DNA of 64,000 nt from Siphonodentalium dalli (taxonomy: Eukaryota; Mollusca; Scaphopoda; Gadilida; Siphonodentaliidae), in assembly GCA_032622095.1 (NCBI GenBank), contig CP136063.1:183313956-183377955 (forward strand), in the 5' to 3' direction. Each line of letters opens with the position of its first letter. Position 1 is the first letter of the stretch. Made by a program: the position numbers and the translations under genes. Below the pieces are notes generated by a model. It saw only the letters and a program-made list of their open reading frames with translations, did not search any database and was not told where the DNA came from. Below are positions 1 to 11,608 of the stretch, in pieces.

Positions 1-837
1 AAGAGATGTGTCCTTTAAAGAAGTGTTTTTTTTAAAGACCCACAACTAAAGATACTTCCCTTTGGAATTATGATTATATTGACTTAATAACGGAGATATT
101 AAGAAATAAAAAACATACGGTTTTGTTAAGTAATGTTTTTTAAAGAAGTGTTTTTAAAGAGAGACCCAAACCTCACCAAGCCTAATTTATTTGTTTACGA
201 CAAAAGTTCGTCACTTTTATATTGGGTTTTGACCCTGCCGATTAAAGCACAGTGATTAAATCAGGATAATCATTTTTAAATATAATCCTAATATCGCGTG
301 GCACGATCTACTCAGGTTGAATACCAATCGTTATCTAATCTGAGCCCGGATTAAGTATCTTTCGATATTCAATCATGTGCGTATTATATGTGCTTATGTA
401 TTTCACAGATACGGTTCATGCAACGGTTCCCATCCGTTTAAAGTCGACGGCGTGAATTATAGACATATCGTGTGCTTGTTTCCCTACTTCAAACTGATAT
501 TTTACGACTCCCCCGCCACACCAATTTGAAACGATGTATAATTAAACTATTAATGTCGAAAGATCAAACAACAACGATGTACCCTTTCGTGACACATGCA
601 TGGCAGAATGACTTTGTGTGCAGGAAATTTTGATAAAAATTTCATTAAAATGCCTGCTTAAAATTGGAGCAAGTTTATTCGCTGTGCGTCCAGTTGGAAT
701 GTTTTACGTCACTTTAAACGTAGCCATCGCTGGCTTTTGTCACGTTCCGTGTGCCGGAGATGACCGATAAGAGATTGTAATGCTTGTCAAAATATGTACT
801 ATAGATGTACTAAAACGTGACACCTGTCCGGTAGTGT
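1..837. other. AT-rich non-coding DNA
   Basis: No exon with splice signals, no long open frame and no clear repeat was seen here. The stretch is ordinary AT-rich intergenic or intronic sequence. Confidence 0.5.
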
Positions 838-1338
838 CACGGTGGGGAATCACGTGATTTCGAGGTTAGTGAGTACCGCGATTCAAATTGGCCGAGGCGA
901 ATGCAAACGCAAAAAGCATGATTTATGAGGAACTGACACAAAACATATGATTTTGACTGTTACGAGCATATGCTAGTTTATTTTAAAAACAAGTTGATAC
1001 CTTATTTGTTCGGAAATATTATGTAGTTTTCTATAACATTCTGACCAAAGTTGCCAGTCGGAGGTTCTTGGAATACACCAGCCCATACCTCTAGGAGAAT
1101 CCTTCGACTGAAAACTTTGGTCAGAATGTTAGAGCAAAAAACTGGGAGTTTGGACACAAGTGAGGTATCAGCTTGTTTGAAAACTAGTATAGGATATGCT
1201 CGTAGCTACCAAAATACTATGTAATATATTATCCTAGATTATTACCTTTTTCCTCGTTTCTGGTCGTGTTTGCGAACGCTTCGGCCATTTTGAATGCGTG
1301 GTACTCATCAACTCGAAACCACGCGATTCCCCACCGTG
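838..1338. mobile_element. Foldback MITE, 501 bp, with 5-bp target duplication
   Basis: The two ends are long imperfect inverted repeats (about 75-90 bp), both beginning CACGGTGGGGAATC. A second inverted repeat lies inside (about 1036-1130, arms around the motif TAACATTCTGACCAAAG). The direct repeat AGTGT occurs at 833-837 and 1339-1343, immediately outside the ends, which is the signature of a 5-bp target site duplication. There is no coding capacity, so this is a non-autonomous DNA element. A CAC-starting terminus plus a 5-bp duplication is typical of Transib/RAG-type transposons, but that assignment is inference. Confidence 0.85.
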
Positions 1339-1343
1339 AGTGT

Positions 1344-2145
1344 GATCAAAACATGTTTGACTACATCTTCATGACCAACTCGCAAGATGCGTAATATCGA
1401 GAAATTATTGTTTATCAACAAACAGCAATAGAGGCGAGGAAATATGACTTAGATTGAATTGGCAGTCTAACACACTCGATGCAAATAATACGATTCTATC
1501 GATTGTGTCTGGTTTAATATGGATGTTAGAGACTGCCGGGTGAGAGATCTTATTTAATTTATTGCGCAAATATAATCAGGGACGTGTCGACGTGAGCGGG
1601 GAACTTGTCTAAATTCGTAGTAGATCATGCCATGCTACTGACTACTGTCTAACGCCCGTATAGTTCATATTCCACCATTACAATACCTGTGAACTGTTTG
1701 ATGTTCTGACCTGTTCCGTCTGACAGGGAACTTTATAACATTGAACAAACAAGACAGAAAATATATTTCTTTGAAAATACTTGTTTCTCAATAATCTACT
1801 TCACATTCGGGGGTAGACCCAGCTCGAGATTTCATGATTTTCTGTGACTTTTGTGAGCCGATATCGCAATAAACATTGAATTATTTACCCAGGAGAAATT
1901 CCATAATTGTAAGCGACGCAAAGCAAAATCGCTCATAAAATCACTCAAATTGTGCAATTTCGAGTTGAGACCTTCACCTATAGTGAAATACATCATTAAG
2001 GAACAGGTAATAACTAAGAAATGTATTCCTCGCATTATCCCCCCACCCACTTTATAAGGTTCCTTTCAATGTTTTTATTATGCCTTAGCCATAAATCAAT
2101 ATGTAACATAAGCGCATTAGTAAGTTAACAAAATAGTATTAGTTA
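1344..2145. other. Non-coding, nothing recognised
   Basis: Only short chance open frames are present. I see no splice-flanked exon or repeat boundary. Confidence 0.4.
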
Positions 2146-2146
2146 C

Positions 2147-2149
2147 ATG

Positions 2150-2181
<32 letters not shown>

Positions 2182-2232
2182 GCATGATGATGTAGATGAT
2201 GAAGATTATGATAATGATGATGAAGATGATAT
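2147..2232. repeat. (ATG)n microsatellite
   Basis: Imperfect ATG/GAT trinucleotide runs. The poly-Met or poly-Asp open frames that cross it are repeat artefacts. Confidence 0.9.
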
Positions 2233-2689
2233 ATTTGTGGTTATGGTGGTATATACACTTATTTACATTGTTGGACCCCCGGTATGTCATCTATCTTCTA
2301 ATTCATACATGTGTTTACTCGTGTACATCTGGTTCGCAAATTATTGCATCGCATAAATCTGATAACATTTTAGAACTGTTAAATTAGCATCTATAATTTC
2401 TCGTGTCTAAATAGCGCAGACTACTTCCCCATCGAAACTTTAAAAAGTGCCCAGGTTTTGTACTGGTGGAATATGATCTCTACCAGAGTAGAGATTCGTG
2501 GCATGATCTAAATTCGTACTTGATACAACAGCAGTTGTAAAATTTCAGACAAAATTGATTATAATTGTGTTTTGATAGTTTGACTTTCCAACCAACGTGT
2601 AGTGTAAATGTATTGTTTTTAGACCAACAGTCGAATGTGTTCCTATTCCCAGTCCTTTTAGACTGAAATAAAAAACAGTTTAACATTTA

Positions 2690-3110
2690 AAGCCACAAGT
2701 GGTGTTAGATTTAAATTTCCAACATTGCGAATCAGGAAACTTGAACAACCCCAGTTGTAAAATTCCATTTCTTCAAAAGACACTTTAGTTATCAGAATCA
2801 GTTAATTACCAAAAATATAATGCTAACCACCGTCAACTATATACTAGTAGTATAAAATTTCACAAAACGTGTTATATATCAACATTTTATTCAACGCAAT
2901 TTGATATCGAGAGTATGTCGGTCGGTTCTTCGAATATTTTCTAAGCCGCCAAATATTCCAGGTGGTGAAAATAACAGATTCAAAAAATCAATATCTGATA
3001 ACTCTTAGCTTCGATGGGTGGGTCAATCAACTATTTGTTTTAACCCCGAAGCCATAGAATTAGTAATTTAGGAGCGTTAATTCGGATTATGTATATTTAA
3101 GCATTTTGCA
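2690..3110 (+). mobile_element. Dispersed repeat family D, copy 1
   Basis: This copy shares ordered blocks with 19556-19925 (reverse), 50172-50636 and 62991-63430. The shared blocks are a TTATCAGAATC..TTAATT block, an AATGCTAACCACCGTCAACTA block, a TTATCAACATTTT block and a terminal TTAATTCGGATTATG block. It is old and diverged, and no coding frame remains. Confidence 0.7.
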
Positions 3111-3882
3111 ATGAATCGAACCTATCAGAATACCATCATTCGGACATGACATAATCTTTAAACTAGATGAATTGTCTTTCTATGCCATTTAACACCATGT
3201 GTTACATCCGGGGATCAAAATAGGTCGATGAGTACGTTAAAGGGACACAACGCATGTTGACATCATTGTTATGTTTACAAAACTGTTACAGTGATTGTCA
3301 ACAAACATTGCTAATCGTACAGTAAGTTAAAATATTTTATATATATATATAGGAGATATAGCACAGTAGCAATGTTATATTTTAGGCTTCTAAAATATTT
3401 TAGTCTGAATTAATTTTCAGAATATGTTTCAATGATTTGACCCATTTCCAATGTTTACCGTCAAGTTTTGATTAAACTCTGGCATTTTATTGGGTTAGTT
3501 GGACTGTATCGGTAATTCTATGATAACAGTACTGTTTACATAACAATGGTTATCAATCAATATGTTTATTTCTCCTTAAACTGTAATTACAGTATTTGAG
3601 TGAAATACATACTATAGCTGAAAAAACAACAACATGGAAATAGACAATACATACATATGCACTATATATATTCATCTGGATAATAATTGTTACGAGGACT
3701 TCAAACAAAGTGGGTTCTCTTCCCTTTAAGTATTAGTATATAACTTCGACTAACATGTAATTAAAGATACGGGTGGCCTAGCATATTTTGTTCTTATATC
3801 AATCATAAATATCGCGTACATTGCATGTTAATGTCTCGTTTGTACGCTTTGTTACGTTAACATAAAAACGTTATAGATCCAT
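3111..3882. repeat. AT-rich non-coding, with repeat family F start
   Basis: From about 3760 the sequence carries the family F motif TTAAAGATACGG followed by ATAAATATCGCGTACATTGCATGTTAA-type sequence. The same blocks occur near 33730-33870 and 34290-34440. No gene was seen. Confidence 0.45.
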
Positions 3883-4086
3883 TTGTTTATGGACAAACAC
3901 TCGGAACTGCCGGATCACCCAATGAAAATATTCCGTTGTGCCGTGGAAGACGAAGATCAAATTATTGGCGCCATCAACAATTGCATTCAAATCACACCAA
4001 ATGTTATTTTAATCGACCCGTACTACCCGCTGTCAGTTCATAATCCAGCTGATTGTGAAATGATCAGACAGAAAATTTGTACATAA
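3883..4086 (+). CDS. Exon-like ORF, unknown
   Basis: This 67-residue open frame is clearly richer in G+C than its flanks and has normal amino-acid composition (for example PNVILIDPYYPL followed by ADCEMIRQ). The upstream flank ends in TTATAG, a possible weak acceptor. The frame stops at TAA right after a possible donor (GTACAT). The pattern hydrophobic-ILID..DxExxC/IR loosely resembles the receiver-like N-terminal region of PDE8 phosphodiesterases, but that is a weak resemblance. It could be an exon, a retroposed fragment or chance. Confidence 0.25.
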   Translation: MFMDKHSELPDHPMKIFRCAVEDEDQIIGAINNCIQITPNVILIDPYYPLSVHNPADCEMIRQKICT

Positions 4087-5389
4087 TATAATTGTTTTTG
4101 CAAAGAGATGAATATTGATCAATCCAGTATTTTCTCTATAACCTATAGGCTATATATATGTTAATTACGTCACACACCAAATAAGGAATTTACTTTGATA
4201 GTATTGTGAATTGTAAGTTGTAGACGCACAAAATTAGGGATTTTACAACCGATGATGAATTCGCGCGAATCTATATATATAAGGAAAAAACGCAACTCTG
4301 CTTATAAACAATTCATCGTGCTTTTTTTCGAAAAACTAAACAACACTCGACCTGCATTTTCTCTGACCCAAAGCGTGTTTTGTGAATAATATCGCATCCA
4401 TATCATCATTATGATATACTATTAGTAGAGGAAATTATCATAATTTGATAAATGTTATTTCTAAATTATAACCTAAAACGAAGGCCGCAAGTCCCTTTAT
4501 TAAAGAATCTAGATAAGGAAAAAAAGCCATTCTATCACGACAGAGTTATTATTGATTATTTTCAATAAAAACATTGATCCACTGTATAAGTGCATATGGG
4601 CAAAATATTGCTAGTATAATCATATTATCAAAAAAAATTCTGGTATAAATAGGAAAACTTCAGATAACTTTTTCTAACTCCATCGTTTTATACGACACAT
4701 ATTATTATGTTTTAAAGAGAACAAGGGAGAGAGAGACCATGTTATTGGATTAAATTCATAAATATATAATCACACACACGTAACATTGCTATAGTTCAGC
4801 TTTCACAATAATAATTTTGCCCATGCATGCGAAATATCAATATTCAAGAGTTATTAATAACGAAAGTAAGAACAAAGTCAATCTATTTTTCAGGTAACCT
4901 ACTTGTTGATGATAGTTGTTTTACAGACTTTTATGTTATTTCGCATGAACTCACTTTAAACGCCTTTAATCTTTAAAAGAAGTCATTTTAAAATAACCTT
5001 TATACGGGGTTTAATGCAACAGAAAACAATTATCATTATCATAGAATAAAAAAATATCGGGCCCCAATTCTTCTTCAACATGAAACAATAAAGAGCGTTC
5101 CTTCTTAGTCTATTTCTGATATGGTAAAATAAAGAACGTTTGCGTCTCTTCTGTCCGACAAAAATAAAACAGCTGGAAACTATACGGCATGCATTGGCAA
5201 GGATTTTCGGGTATATAAAGCCCGTATTGCGTACATCATATATGGACCAATGTTACATCTCCTTCCAAGTAACGTAGACATAATTTAGATATTCAAATGA
5301 GCCATGTCCAATTTAATTTGCCACCATACAATTACTAAACAATGGAACTATTTCATTTGAGGTTTACAGTTGCAAATATCGACTTTTAA
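4087..5389. repeat. Non-coding with repeat family E/F fragments
   Basis: Repeated blocks include AATAAAGAGCGTTC..TGATATGGTAAAATAAAGAACG at 5085-5145, which also occurs near 14728, 34515, 51837, 55863 and 59890. A block around 4902-4966 (TTGATGATAGTTGTTTTACAG) recurs at 33530-33590. No exon was seen. Confidence 0.5.
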
Positions 5390-5614
5390 CCCTTTCTTGG
5401 CGGGAGCTGCGCTGGTGCAGCATTAAAGGTCCTGTGTCATTGCATTTTCTTCTGTATGCGAGTCTCCCACAGGGAGCCTCGCATACATAAGAGAATGCAC
5501 TGGCTTACACGGTCAATGTAAATATTGATAGCCCTATAGGCGATTCGCATATATAAGAGAATGCATTGGCACATGGTTTTCGCAAACTTTCAAGAAGCTC
5601 CAGCCATGGAAGGG
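5390..5614. mobile_element. TTAA-flanked hairpin MITE, family B
   Basis: This 225-bp element is bounded by TTAA at 5386-5389 and 5615-5618. Its ends are related inverted repeats (CCCTTTCTTGGCGGGAGCT and CCCTTCCATGGCTGGAGCT). It contains the hairpin module (GCGAG..CTCGCATA..AAGAGAATGCA) shared by all family A and B copies. TTAA targets and CCC termini are typical of piggyBac-derived elements. Confidence 0.85.
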
Positions 5615-5734
5615 TTAATAACAATAATTGCCAGGGATCAGACCTAGCACTATCGAACTCTTACAGATTAAGTTCGAGGATAGGGGAATTCCGTGTACTG
5701 TATAATAGTTCATCGTGACAGGCGCATATTGTTT

Positions 5735-5843
5735 CTTATAACGGAACTTAATAGTCCGGCAGCCAAACATTCTTATAACGGAACTTAATAGTCCGGCAGC
5801 CAAACATTCTTATAACGGAACTTAATAGTCCGGCAGCCAAACA
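5735..5843. repeat. 37-bp tandem repeat, 3 copies
   Basis: Three nearly identical copies of a unit beginning CTTATAACGGAACTTAATAG and ending CCAAACATT. The overlapping open frames that cross it are repeat-driven. Confidence 0.9.
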
Positions 5844-5879
5844 GCATTCGTGTTTTCGCGTATAAAGTATTTTCTTTGT

Positions 5880-6107
5880 GGATTCCGTTGATCTGCGGTA
5901 TCTGTCTGCATGAAGAATCCATCAGCTGACCCACCGGCAGCCTTGAGGAAATTAAGAAATTCGGCTTCAAATAAGATGGCAGTAAAAATTGCAGTCCATG
6001 CCACAAGGAGAAGGTTTCTACTGGGGAAGAACCAGAAAGTATACCACTTCCGCAATGATATATGTGTTGAAGATCTCATTGTGTTATTTCGTGATAATTT
6101 GTGATAA
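5880..6107. other. Moderately GC-rich segment, no gene recognised
   Basis: Open frames exist on both strands (plus 5910-6104; minus 5822-6079), but neither gives a recognisable protein or clean splice sites. I left it unassigned. Confidence 0.3.
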
Positions 6108-6260
6108 TGGTTTCAAACAAGACCACAACGACGGCGGTTTGAAATCGTGAAAATCTTACTTCTTACTTAAATAATGTTAGTTTATCTTTGCACAGCTTCA
6201 ATATAAAGGACATATGTTTATTCACCATTGAAGTCTATGATACTAAACCTGTATTTAATA

Positions 6261-6415
6261 CAGTAATGCTCTAATTAATCGACTCCTTAAACACAGCAGA
6301 ATTATGGCACCGAGAGCTTTCCGATGAATGGCAACAAGCCATATTTCCGACTAAATCCTGAAAAGTTACCCATAATTCTGCTGTGTTTAGGAGTCGATTA
6401 ATTAGAGCATTACTG
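6261..6415. mobile_element. Mariner-like MITE, 155 bp
   Basis: Inverted repeats of about 50 bp start CAGTAATGCTCTAATTAATC. They are nearly perfect between the left arm (6261-6309) and the right arm (6368-6415). TA dinucleotides at 6259-6260 and 6416-6417 fit a Tc1/mariner-type TA duplication. There is no coding capacity. Confidence 0.85.
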
Positions 6416-6475
6416 TACATCTACACTTTTTTAAATAATATTCACACAATGGCCTGACATTGAGTCTTGCAGATC

Positions 6476-6681
6476 CACGCAAATGTTCAGATAGTAAGTT
6501 CAGCAAACTTATTATCAGAACATTTCCCACCAAATATTATGACTCATTCTGCTCTTGTATTATCAGTTTGTTTATGTCTGTCATTTGCTTTTGTACCATA
6601 AAACCCCACCAAATGAATAATAGACCATTCCAGTGCATATTTGTATAACTGAGTGGGATAATCCATTTAGTATAGAACGGG
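6476..6681 (-). mobile_element. MITE family C copy, reversed
   Basis: The right end reads (reverse complement) TTAACCCGTTCTATACTAAATGG, with TTAA at 6682-6685. It shares the TGGGA.AATCCATTTAGTATA end and the TTCAGATA.TAAGTTCA end with copies near 17930-18110, 21157-21220, 34905-35065 and 63798-64000. Confidence 0.65.
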
Positions 6682-6959
6682 TTAAGCATCTTAGGTTTGG
6701 CTCCGACCAGACATACCGCGATTTGTGGTTGGCTGATAGTGATGTAATGTTTTGTGAAAGTCATGGTATCCCGCATAAATTGTTCCAGGTTATTCAATGC
6801 TTGAGTGTTCTAGCTAGTCTGGGTTCTCCAAGACTGAACTTGCCCGTGGCTGACGTTACATTGCATATTATGGTGTACTGGTTTCGTGCCTTCGGTGCTG
6901 GAAATTATGCCCACCATACAAGAACTATACATAGAAAAATCCAGCCTTTTAACCCTCCC

Positions 6960-7065
6960 GTAACGAGTTATGGCCATATATATAGATATATAGGAATAAA
7001 TTTGTCTGTCCGCCTGTCTGTCCGTCTGCCCGTAGACGCAACTTTGTCCGAGCTTTATTCCTACA
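6960..7065. repeat. Low-complexity TATATA and CTGTCCGTCTGTC tract
   Basis: A TATATA run is followed by TGTCTGTCCG-type repeats. The arrangement resembles the 5' parts of Helitron-like elements seen near 16899 and 17343. The 146-residue frame 6633-7073 crosses this tract and the family C MITE and is not taken as a gene. Confidence 0.4.
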
Positions 7066-7370
7066 CGTTTTAGTCAATTGCATTGTGTTTTGAAGATTAG
7101 CACATATATTTAGTACAATGGGATCATTTGCACATGCGATTATGAGGTCAGTTAGAATTGTTTGTGAAGTTAATCCCCCTTTTTTACTTACAATTTTTCA
7201 CAACACTCAAATCAGTATGTCCATATATATGTGTGTGCACCCGCCTTACATTTACAGAGCATAACTTGAGTGCGTAAAACATTTCCGCAACTCAGTCTGG
7301 CTGCCATGAGCGTATCATTAGTCCCATTGAGACAACCCACCTTTATAGTTACAACCTGTACTCAACTCAC

Positions 7371-8158
7371 CTTCATCTGTCGGGGAGTGATGTTTCTGCA
7401 CAGCTGTATCTCCTTGTCATTGAATTCCACGCCCTCTAACGGGCTGAGCACTTCTCCAATGATCTCATCCCTAGAAAACCGATCGAAGCTGAGAACGACG
7501 AAATGCAGGGTTATTCCCTGTAGCTGGTTGAAACCGATGCCGTAGAACGTAAAGGTCTCATCATACACGGGGCTCAGAGTTTTCCTGAGCACCCTTGTTT
7601 TACATTTGTGTTTCTTGTCGGGGAGGAGTTGAAGCTTGACATATGGGTCACATCCTCCTAAACTCGGATCACGTGGTGGGATATCAGACGCCTTCAAAAT
7701 GGTAACCAACAACGCTGTTTTCTGGTGATCGTATTCAACCGAGAACTGCAGATGTCCGAGTGGAGCGGCTTTGCTTATTCGTCTTTCCTGGGATAGCTCC
7801 TCCTTTTCCGGAGTTGCGCCGTCCTTCTCATTCTCGATATATACTTCCGACGGGTGATCGGAAGTCTGTCCGGAAAACGACGAGCGCAGACCACTCTCTG
7901 TCTGACCAATAATTTCATGTGGGGTGCCCGTAGGGGTGATAGGGCTCGTTGCTTTTGATTTCATCACAACCTTCCGCCCAGACGATCCCCTGAGACTCCC
8001 GCTGCTCCCCTCTTTGAGCCCCTTCTTAATGGCAGACGACAGTCTGTTCTGAACATTTTTAGCCTGTTGTTTTCGGTAACATCTGTATGCGGCAACACTG
8101 ACAGTTATGAAGAATGCCAGAACTCCGATACAAATAGCGGAGATGGTCCCGGTGGACA
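7371..8158 (-). CDS. Syt4: Synaptotagmin 4/11-like, exon with TM, linker and C2A
   Basis: Synaptotagmins are membrane proteins of vesicles that steer exocytosis through two C2 domains. This 788-nt exon encodes, in order, a hydrophobic membrane span (about residues 5-24: TISAICIGVLAFF..), a basic juxtamembrane stretch, a polar linker (about 30-130), and a C2A domain (about 135-250). The C2A motifs include KTRVLRKTLSPVYDETFTFY and LSFDRFSRDEIIGEV. The latter places it in the Syt4/11 group, where a loop-3 calcium-binding Asp is replaced by Ser (LSFD). The minus-strand acceptor ends in ATATTTGCAG (AG at 8160-8159), and the donor is AAG/GTGAGT (GT at 7370-7369). The exon starts mid-codon and ends on a codon boundary. 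The start codon and C2B domain must lie in other exons and were not found. Introns around it are long. Confidence 0.88.
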
Positions 8159-8160
8159 CT

Positions 8161-11100
8161 GCAAATATATAAACAAAACACCATCAGATACACTTTAATA
8201 GACAAGGGACCTTCTCGCAGACGTAATATACAAGGAACCTTCTCGCAGATGGTGGCCCACACACTTATATAGTTAGCTGATGATAACGAACATTGCAATC
8301 TTTCTGTGAACATTGCGAGTCTGTAAGCTTTATGTAGAAGACAGTTTCAAACCGTCGTTGACCAATCAATGCATTGAACCAAAAGAATCCAAAATCACCG
8401 TTCATCAGGCGAAGCCATTATCATATCATAATACTTCCCGAACAATCTCTTACAATAAAACCATAGTCAGAAATGGTAATGCGCTCAAGATCATATATTA
8501 TATACCCATGATTGTAATTATAGAATATAAAATATATTGGTTTCGCGAATGACCAACTCAGAATTCCGTTAAATAACAATAACAACCAGCGCCTAATTAA
8601 CGAACCGGCGGCCGTCTCGGCCGTCTCCGACCACAACCATCAGTGGGCTGCAGAACGAAAAATATCTATAAAAGTTGAAATATATTTTAAATTTCTTTTA
8701 TTGGTAATTTACATAGCTTGCCACAAACCAAAAATCAACATTATTGACATAATAATGTAAAGGACAATAAACGAAATTGAAATTCCCAACTACACCTTTT
8801 ACCGGACTCGGCCTCCTGATCGCGCAGTTCGACTTTTAAACCGGAAAAAACAATTATCTAGAAATAAAATGCCCATCGGACCACACTATCAAAAAATTGG
8901 AGAACAGCATACACGCGGTGTGCGCTAATAAGTGTTAGCAGTCGAATCCCAAAAGAGAGGCGCTCTGATAAGTTCGGTAACTTGAACTTAGATCCTCTTC
9001 GGCCACACACCCGTCTGTGTTGAGTCCCAATAAATATGTTCAACAACCCATAGTTGGCTAGTCGTTTATTGGAATATATTTTTTGTAATAATATTACAAA
9101 GGGGATTGTGCCACTTTACAGGGCTTATAAGCAACATGCACTCCTATAACAAATGTGTATACATTCTACACAATACGATCTTAAACAAAATTGTGTAGAA
9201 TTGACACATGACAGATGTTTCGGGGAATTTGAATATGAGTGTATATGTGAGTATATTAAAGTTATGTTAGTAGATGAGATATGTTCTATTAGAGAAACAT
9301 ACCTCGTAAAAAGCTACCATATTAAACATCCGACAGCAGTTTTAAAACTTTGTGCAACACAATTGTGCACTGTTCAGTTTTGACACAAACAGTGTGTATG
9401 ACAACATATGTGCTAAGAGTGTACCCTATCTCTTTATTGACTACCATTAACTATTCAATATTTTTCATTGACAAAGTGGCAACAAAACAATGATATACAT
9501 AATATACATTGACACTTTGGCGTATATACACTGACGCACACTAGCTTATAATTAACATGTACATTTTCAACAAAACACATGCATTAGTGATAGTTCAATT
9601 ATGAGCATATCATCTAAACGCATAGGAACATGTATTATATTAGCCAGGCAGAGCCAGGACATAATTATAAGGCAACACTAGGGAAAGTCAACATAAAAAA
9701 TAAAGTTCTTGCTTTTTATTGAGCATGGCACCCAGAACCGAACGACAAAATGGGTTTCCACGCGACAATCAATAACCATCCTGGCGACGTACCGGCAGGA
9801 AACACACGCAATAAAACGCCAGAACTCACAGGAAATGCCGCATCGATAACCGATCAAAAGAGGAATTTCAAGCTTCGCAATTAGTTCGAACATTTGCATT
9901 TGTGGAAATAAATGACGTTAGTACGGGAATTGTTTGTCTGAGGAATAGGCCATCTCGTAGCATTGACTTGACAAATGTGCCCGCGTTTCGGAAATAGTAA
10001 TAAAGTATCCGAACATTCCAACCACAGCAATCATACGATTTCGGAATATACAACATTTGAACTACGCACAATTGTAATTATTTACTACTCAATTCGGGAC
10101 GAACTTATCTTCGACAATTGTAACACACGGCAATGAGTCCATCAACTATATAGTCGTCCCTATAATATATGTTTAAGAAAAAACATGTGTTGCCTTTTGG
10201 CTATACATGTGTGACAATAACTATTTTGATAAAGATTATTCCTTGTTCATATTCGATCGCCCCCAAAACACCACTTTAAATATTCTGTTTTGATGATTAA
10301 TATACCTAAACATCATTGTCGATATATCAGGTAATACAGTAAGATATATCAGGTAATACAGTAAAGGTGTGTGTGGGTCGGGGAGTGCATGTACCCGGAA
10401 GAGAAGTAATTTTCACGGCAATTAATCTACCTAGGAACAGAAGCACCAGACTATAACGTTCGAGACGAATCGATAAGATTTTCGTAAAAAATGAACGGTA
10501 TGTTATCAGAGAAAGGCAGATGATCAATACTCGCGTCGCCTACTGAACTCCGTAGTGAAGTTACACGATTATTTATGCCCATTTTGACATATCCACCGAG
10601 GATGGATGCTCAGTTCGATATCTGATCACTCACATCTAACATCAATCAGGCTGACATCTGCGGCATCGGCTAGATTTTTGCGTATTCAATTCTGCCGTTC
10701 TGGGTTATATCCCGTCAATCACAGGGGCATTGATATGATATCCGCTTACATTTATGTTCTGCCGATCGCTCTCTTGGTCACGCAATGGCTTGAAAAATTG
10801 ATGCTATATGTTTTACCGCTTGGAGGCTCATTTAGTGTTCGCATCTTCAAATCTGAATGCATAAGCATTGTATGTAAGTTCAAGATAAATAGAAAATAAA
10901 CAGTAAAAAAACCATACAAAACAAACAAACACAAAACATGAAACCTGATTTACTCATGAAATTCCCTTCGCATAATAAAGGAAAATGACTTTTTTTTTAA
11001 TCGAACACATTATAGGGCTCAGAAGTCAAATAATCAACCATGGTAAACAGCCGTTAAAGATACAATGTCCGAATTAACACAAACTTATTCCCCAAACCAA

Positions 11101-11331
11101 TGTTCAGCTTACTATATATAGCAAAACATTTAATCGAAAAAAATTGCTATCACCATCACTCGCATGGCACAGGCATTGCGAAAACCCACAAAGGCATGCA
11201 TCAGTTTACGGTGAAAACGAGTATACAACACATGCACCATACACGAAAACGCTCTCTTTGATATATGCATATGCCCCTTTCCGGAAAGGAAGCACATACG
11301 ATATTCATTAGAGACTATCATTAAAGTATAA
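8161..11331. other. Non-coding, presumed intron or flank of the synaptotagmin gene
   Basis: No exon was supported. Visible structure is limited to a 22-bp unit (GATATATCAGGTAATACAGTAA) repeated twice at 10321-10365. The upstream synaptotagmin exon should lie on the minus strand at higher coordinates but was not recognised. Confidence 0.4.
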
Positions 11332-11604
11332 CTCTTTCATGATCGGAGCTTCCTGACTTTTTGCGAAAACCCTGTGCCAATGCATATTCTTATATATAAG
11401 CGAGTCGCCCACATGTATATAGGGCGCCTCGCATATATAAGAGCATGTATTGGCCTAACAATATTTAACTTCACCTTGTAAGCCAATGCTTTCTCTTATA
11501 TATGCGAGGTTCCATATATATTGGAGACTCGCATATATAAAAGAATGCACGCCATGACACAGGGTCTTTAATGTTGCACCAGCGCAGATCCCACCATGAA
11601 AGGG
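11332..11604. mobile_element. TTAA hairpin MITE, family B, diverged
   Basis: The right end GAAAGGG is followed by TTAA (11605-11608); the left end CTCTTTCATGA is degenerate. Two internal hairpins contain the family module CCAATGC..TCTTATATA..GCGAG and its complement. Confidence 0.75.
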
Positions 11605-11608
11605 TTAA

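Noticed and set aside
2147-2387. Met/Asp-rich ORFs
   Set aside because: Translation of an ATG microsatellite.
6633-7073. 146-residue plus-strand ORF
   Set aside because: It crosses a family C MITE and a TCTGTCCG low-complexity tract.
7270-7545. 91-residue plus-strand ORF
   Set aside because: Antisense of the synaptotagmin C2A exon.
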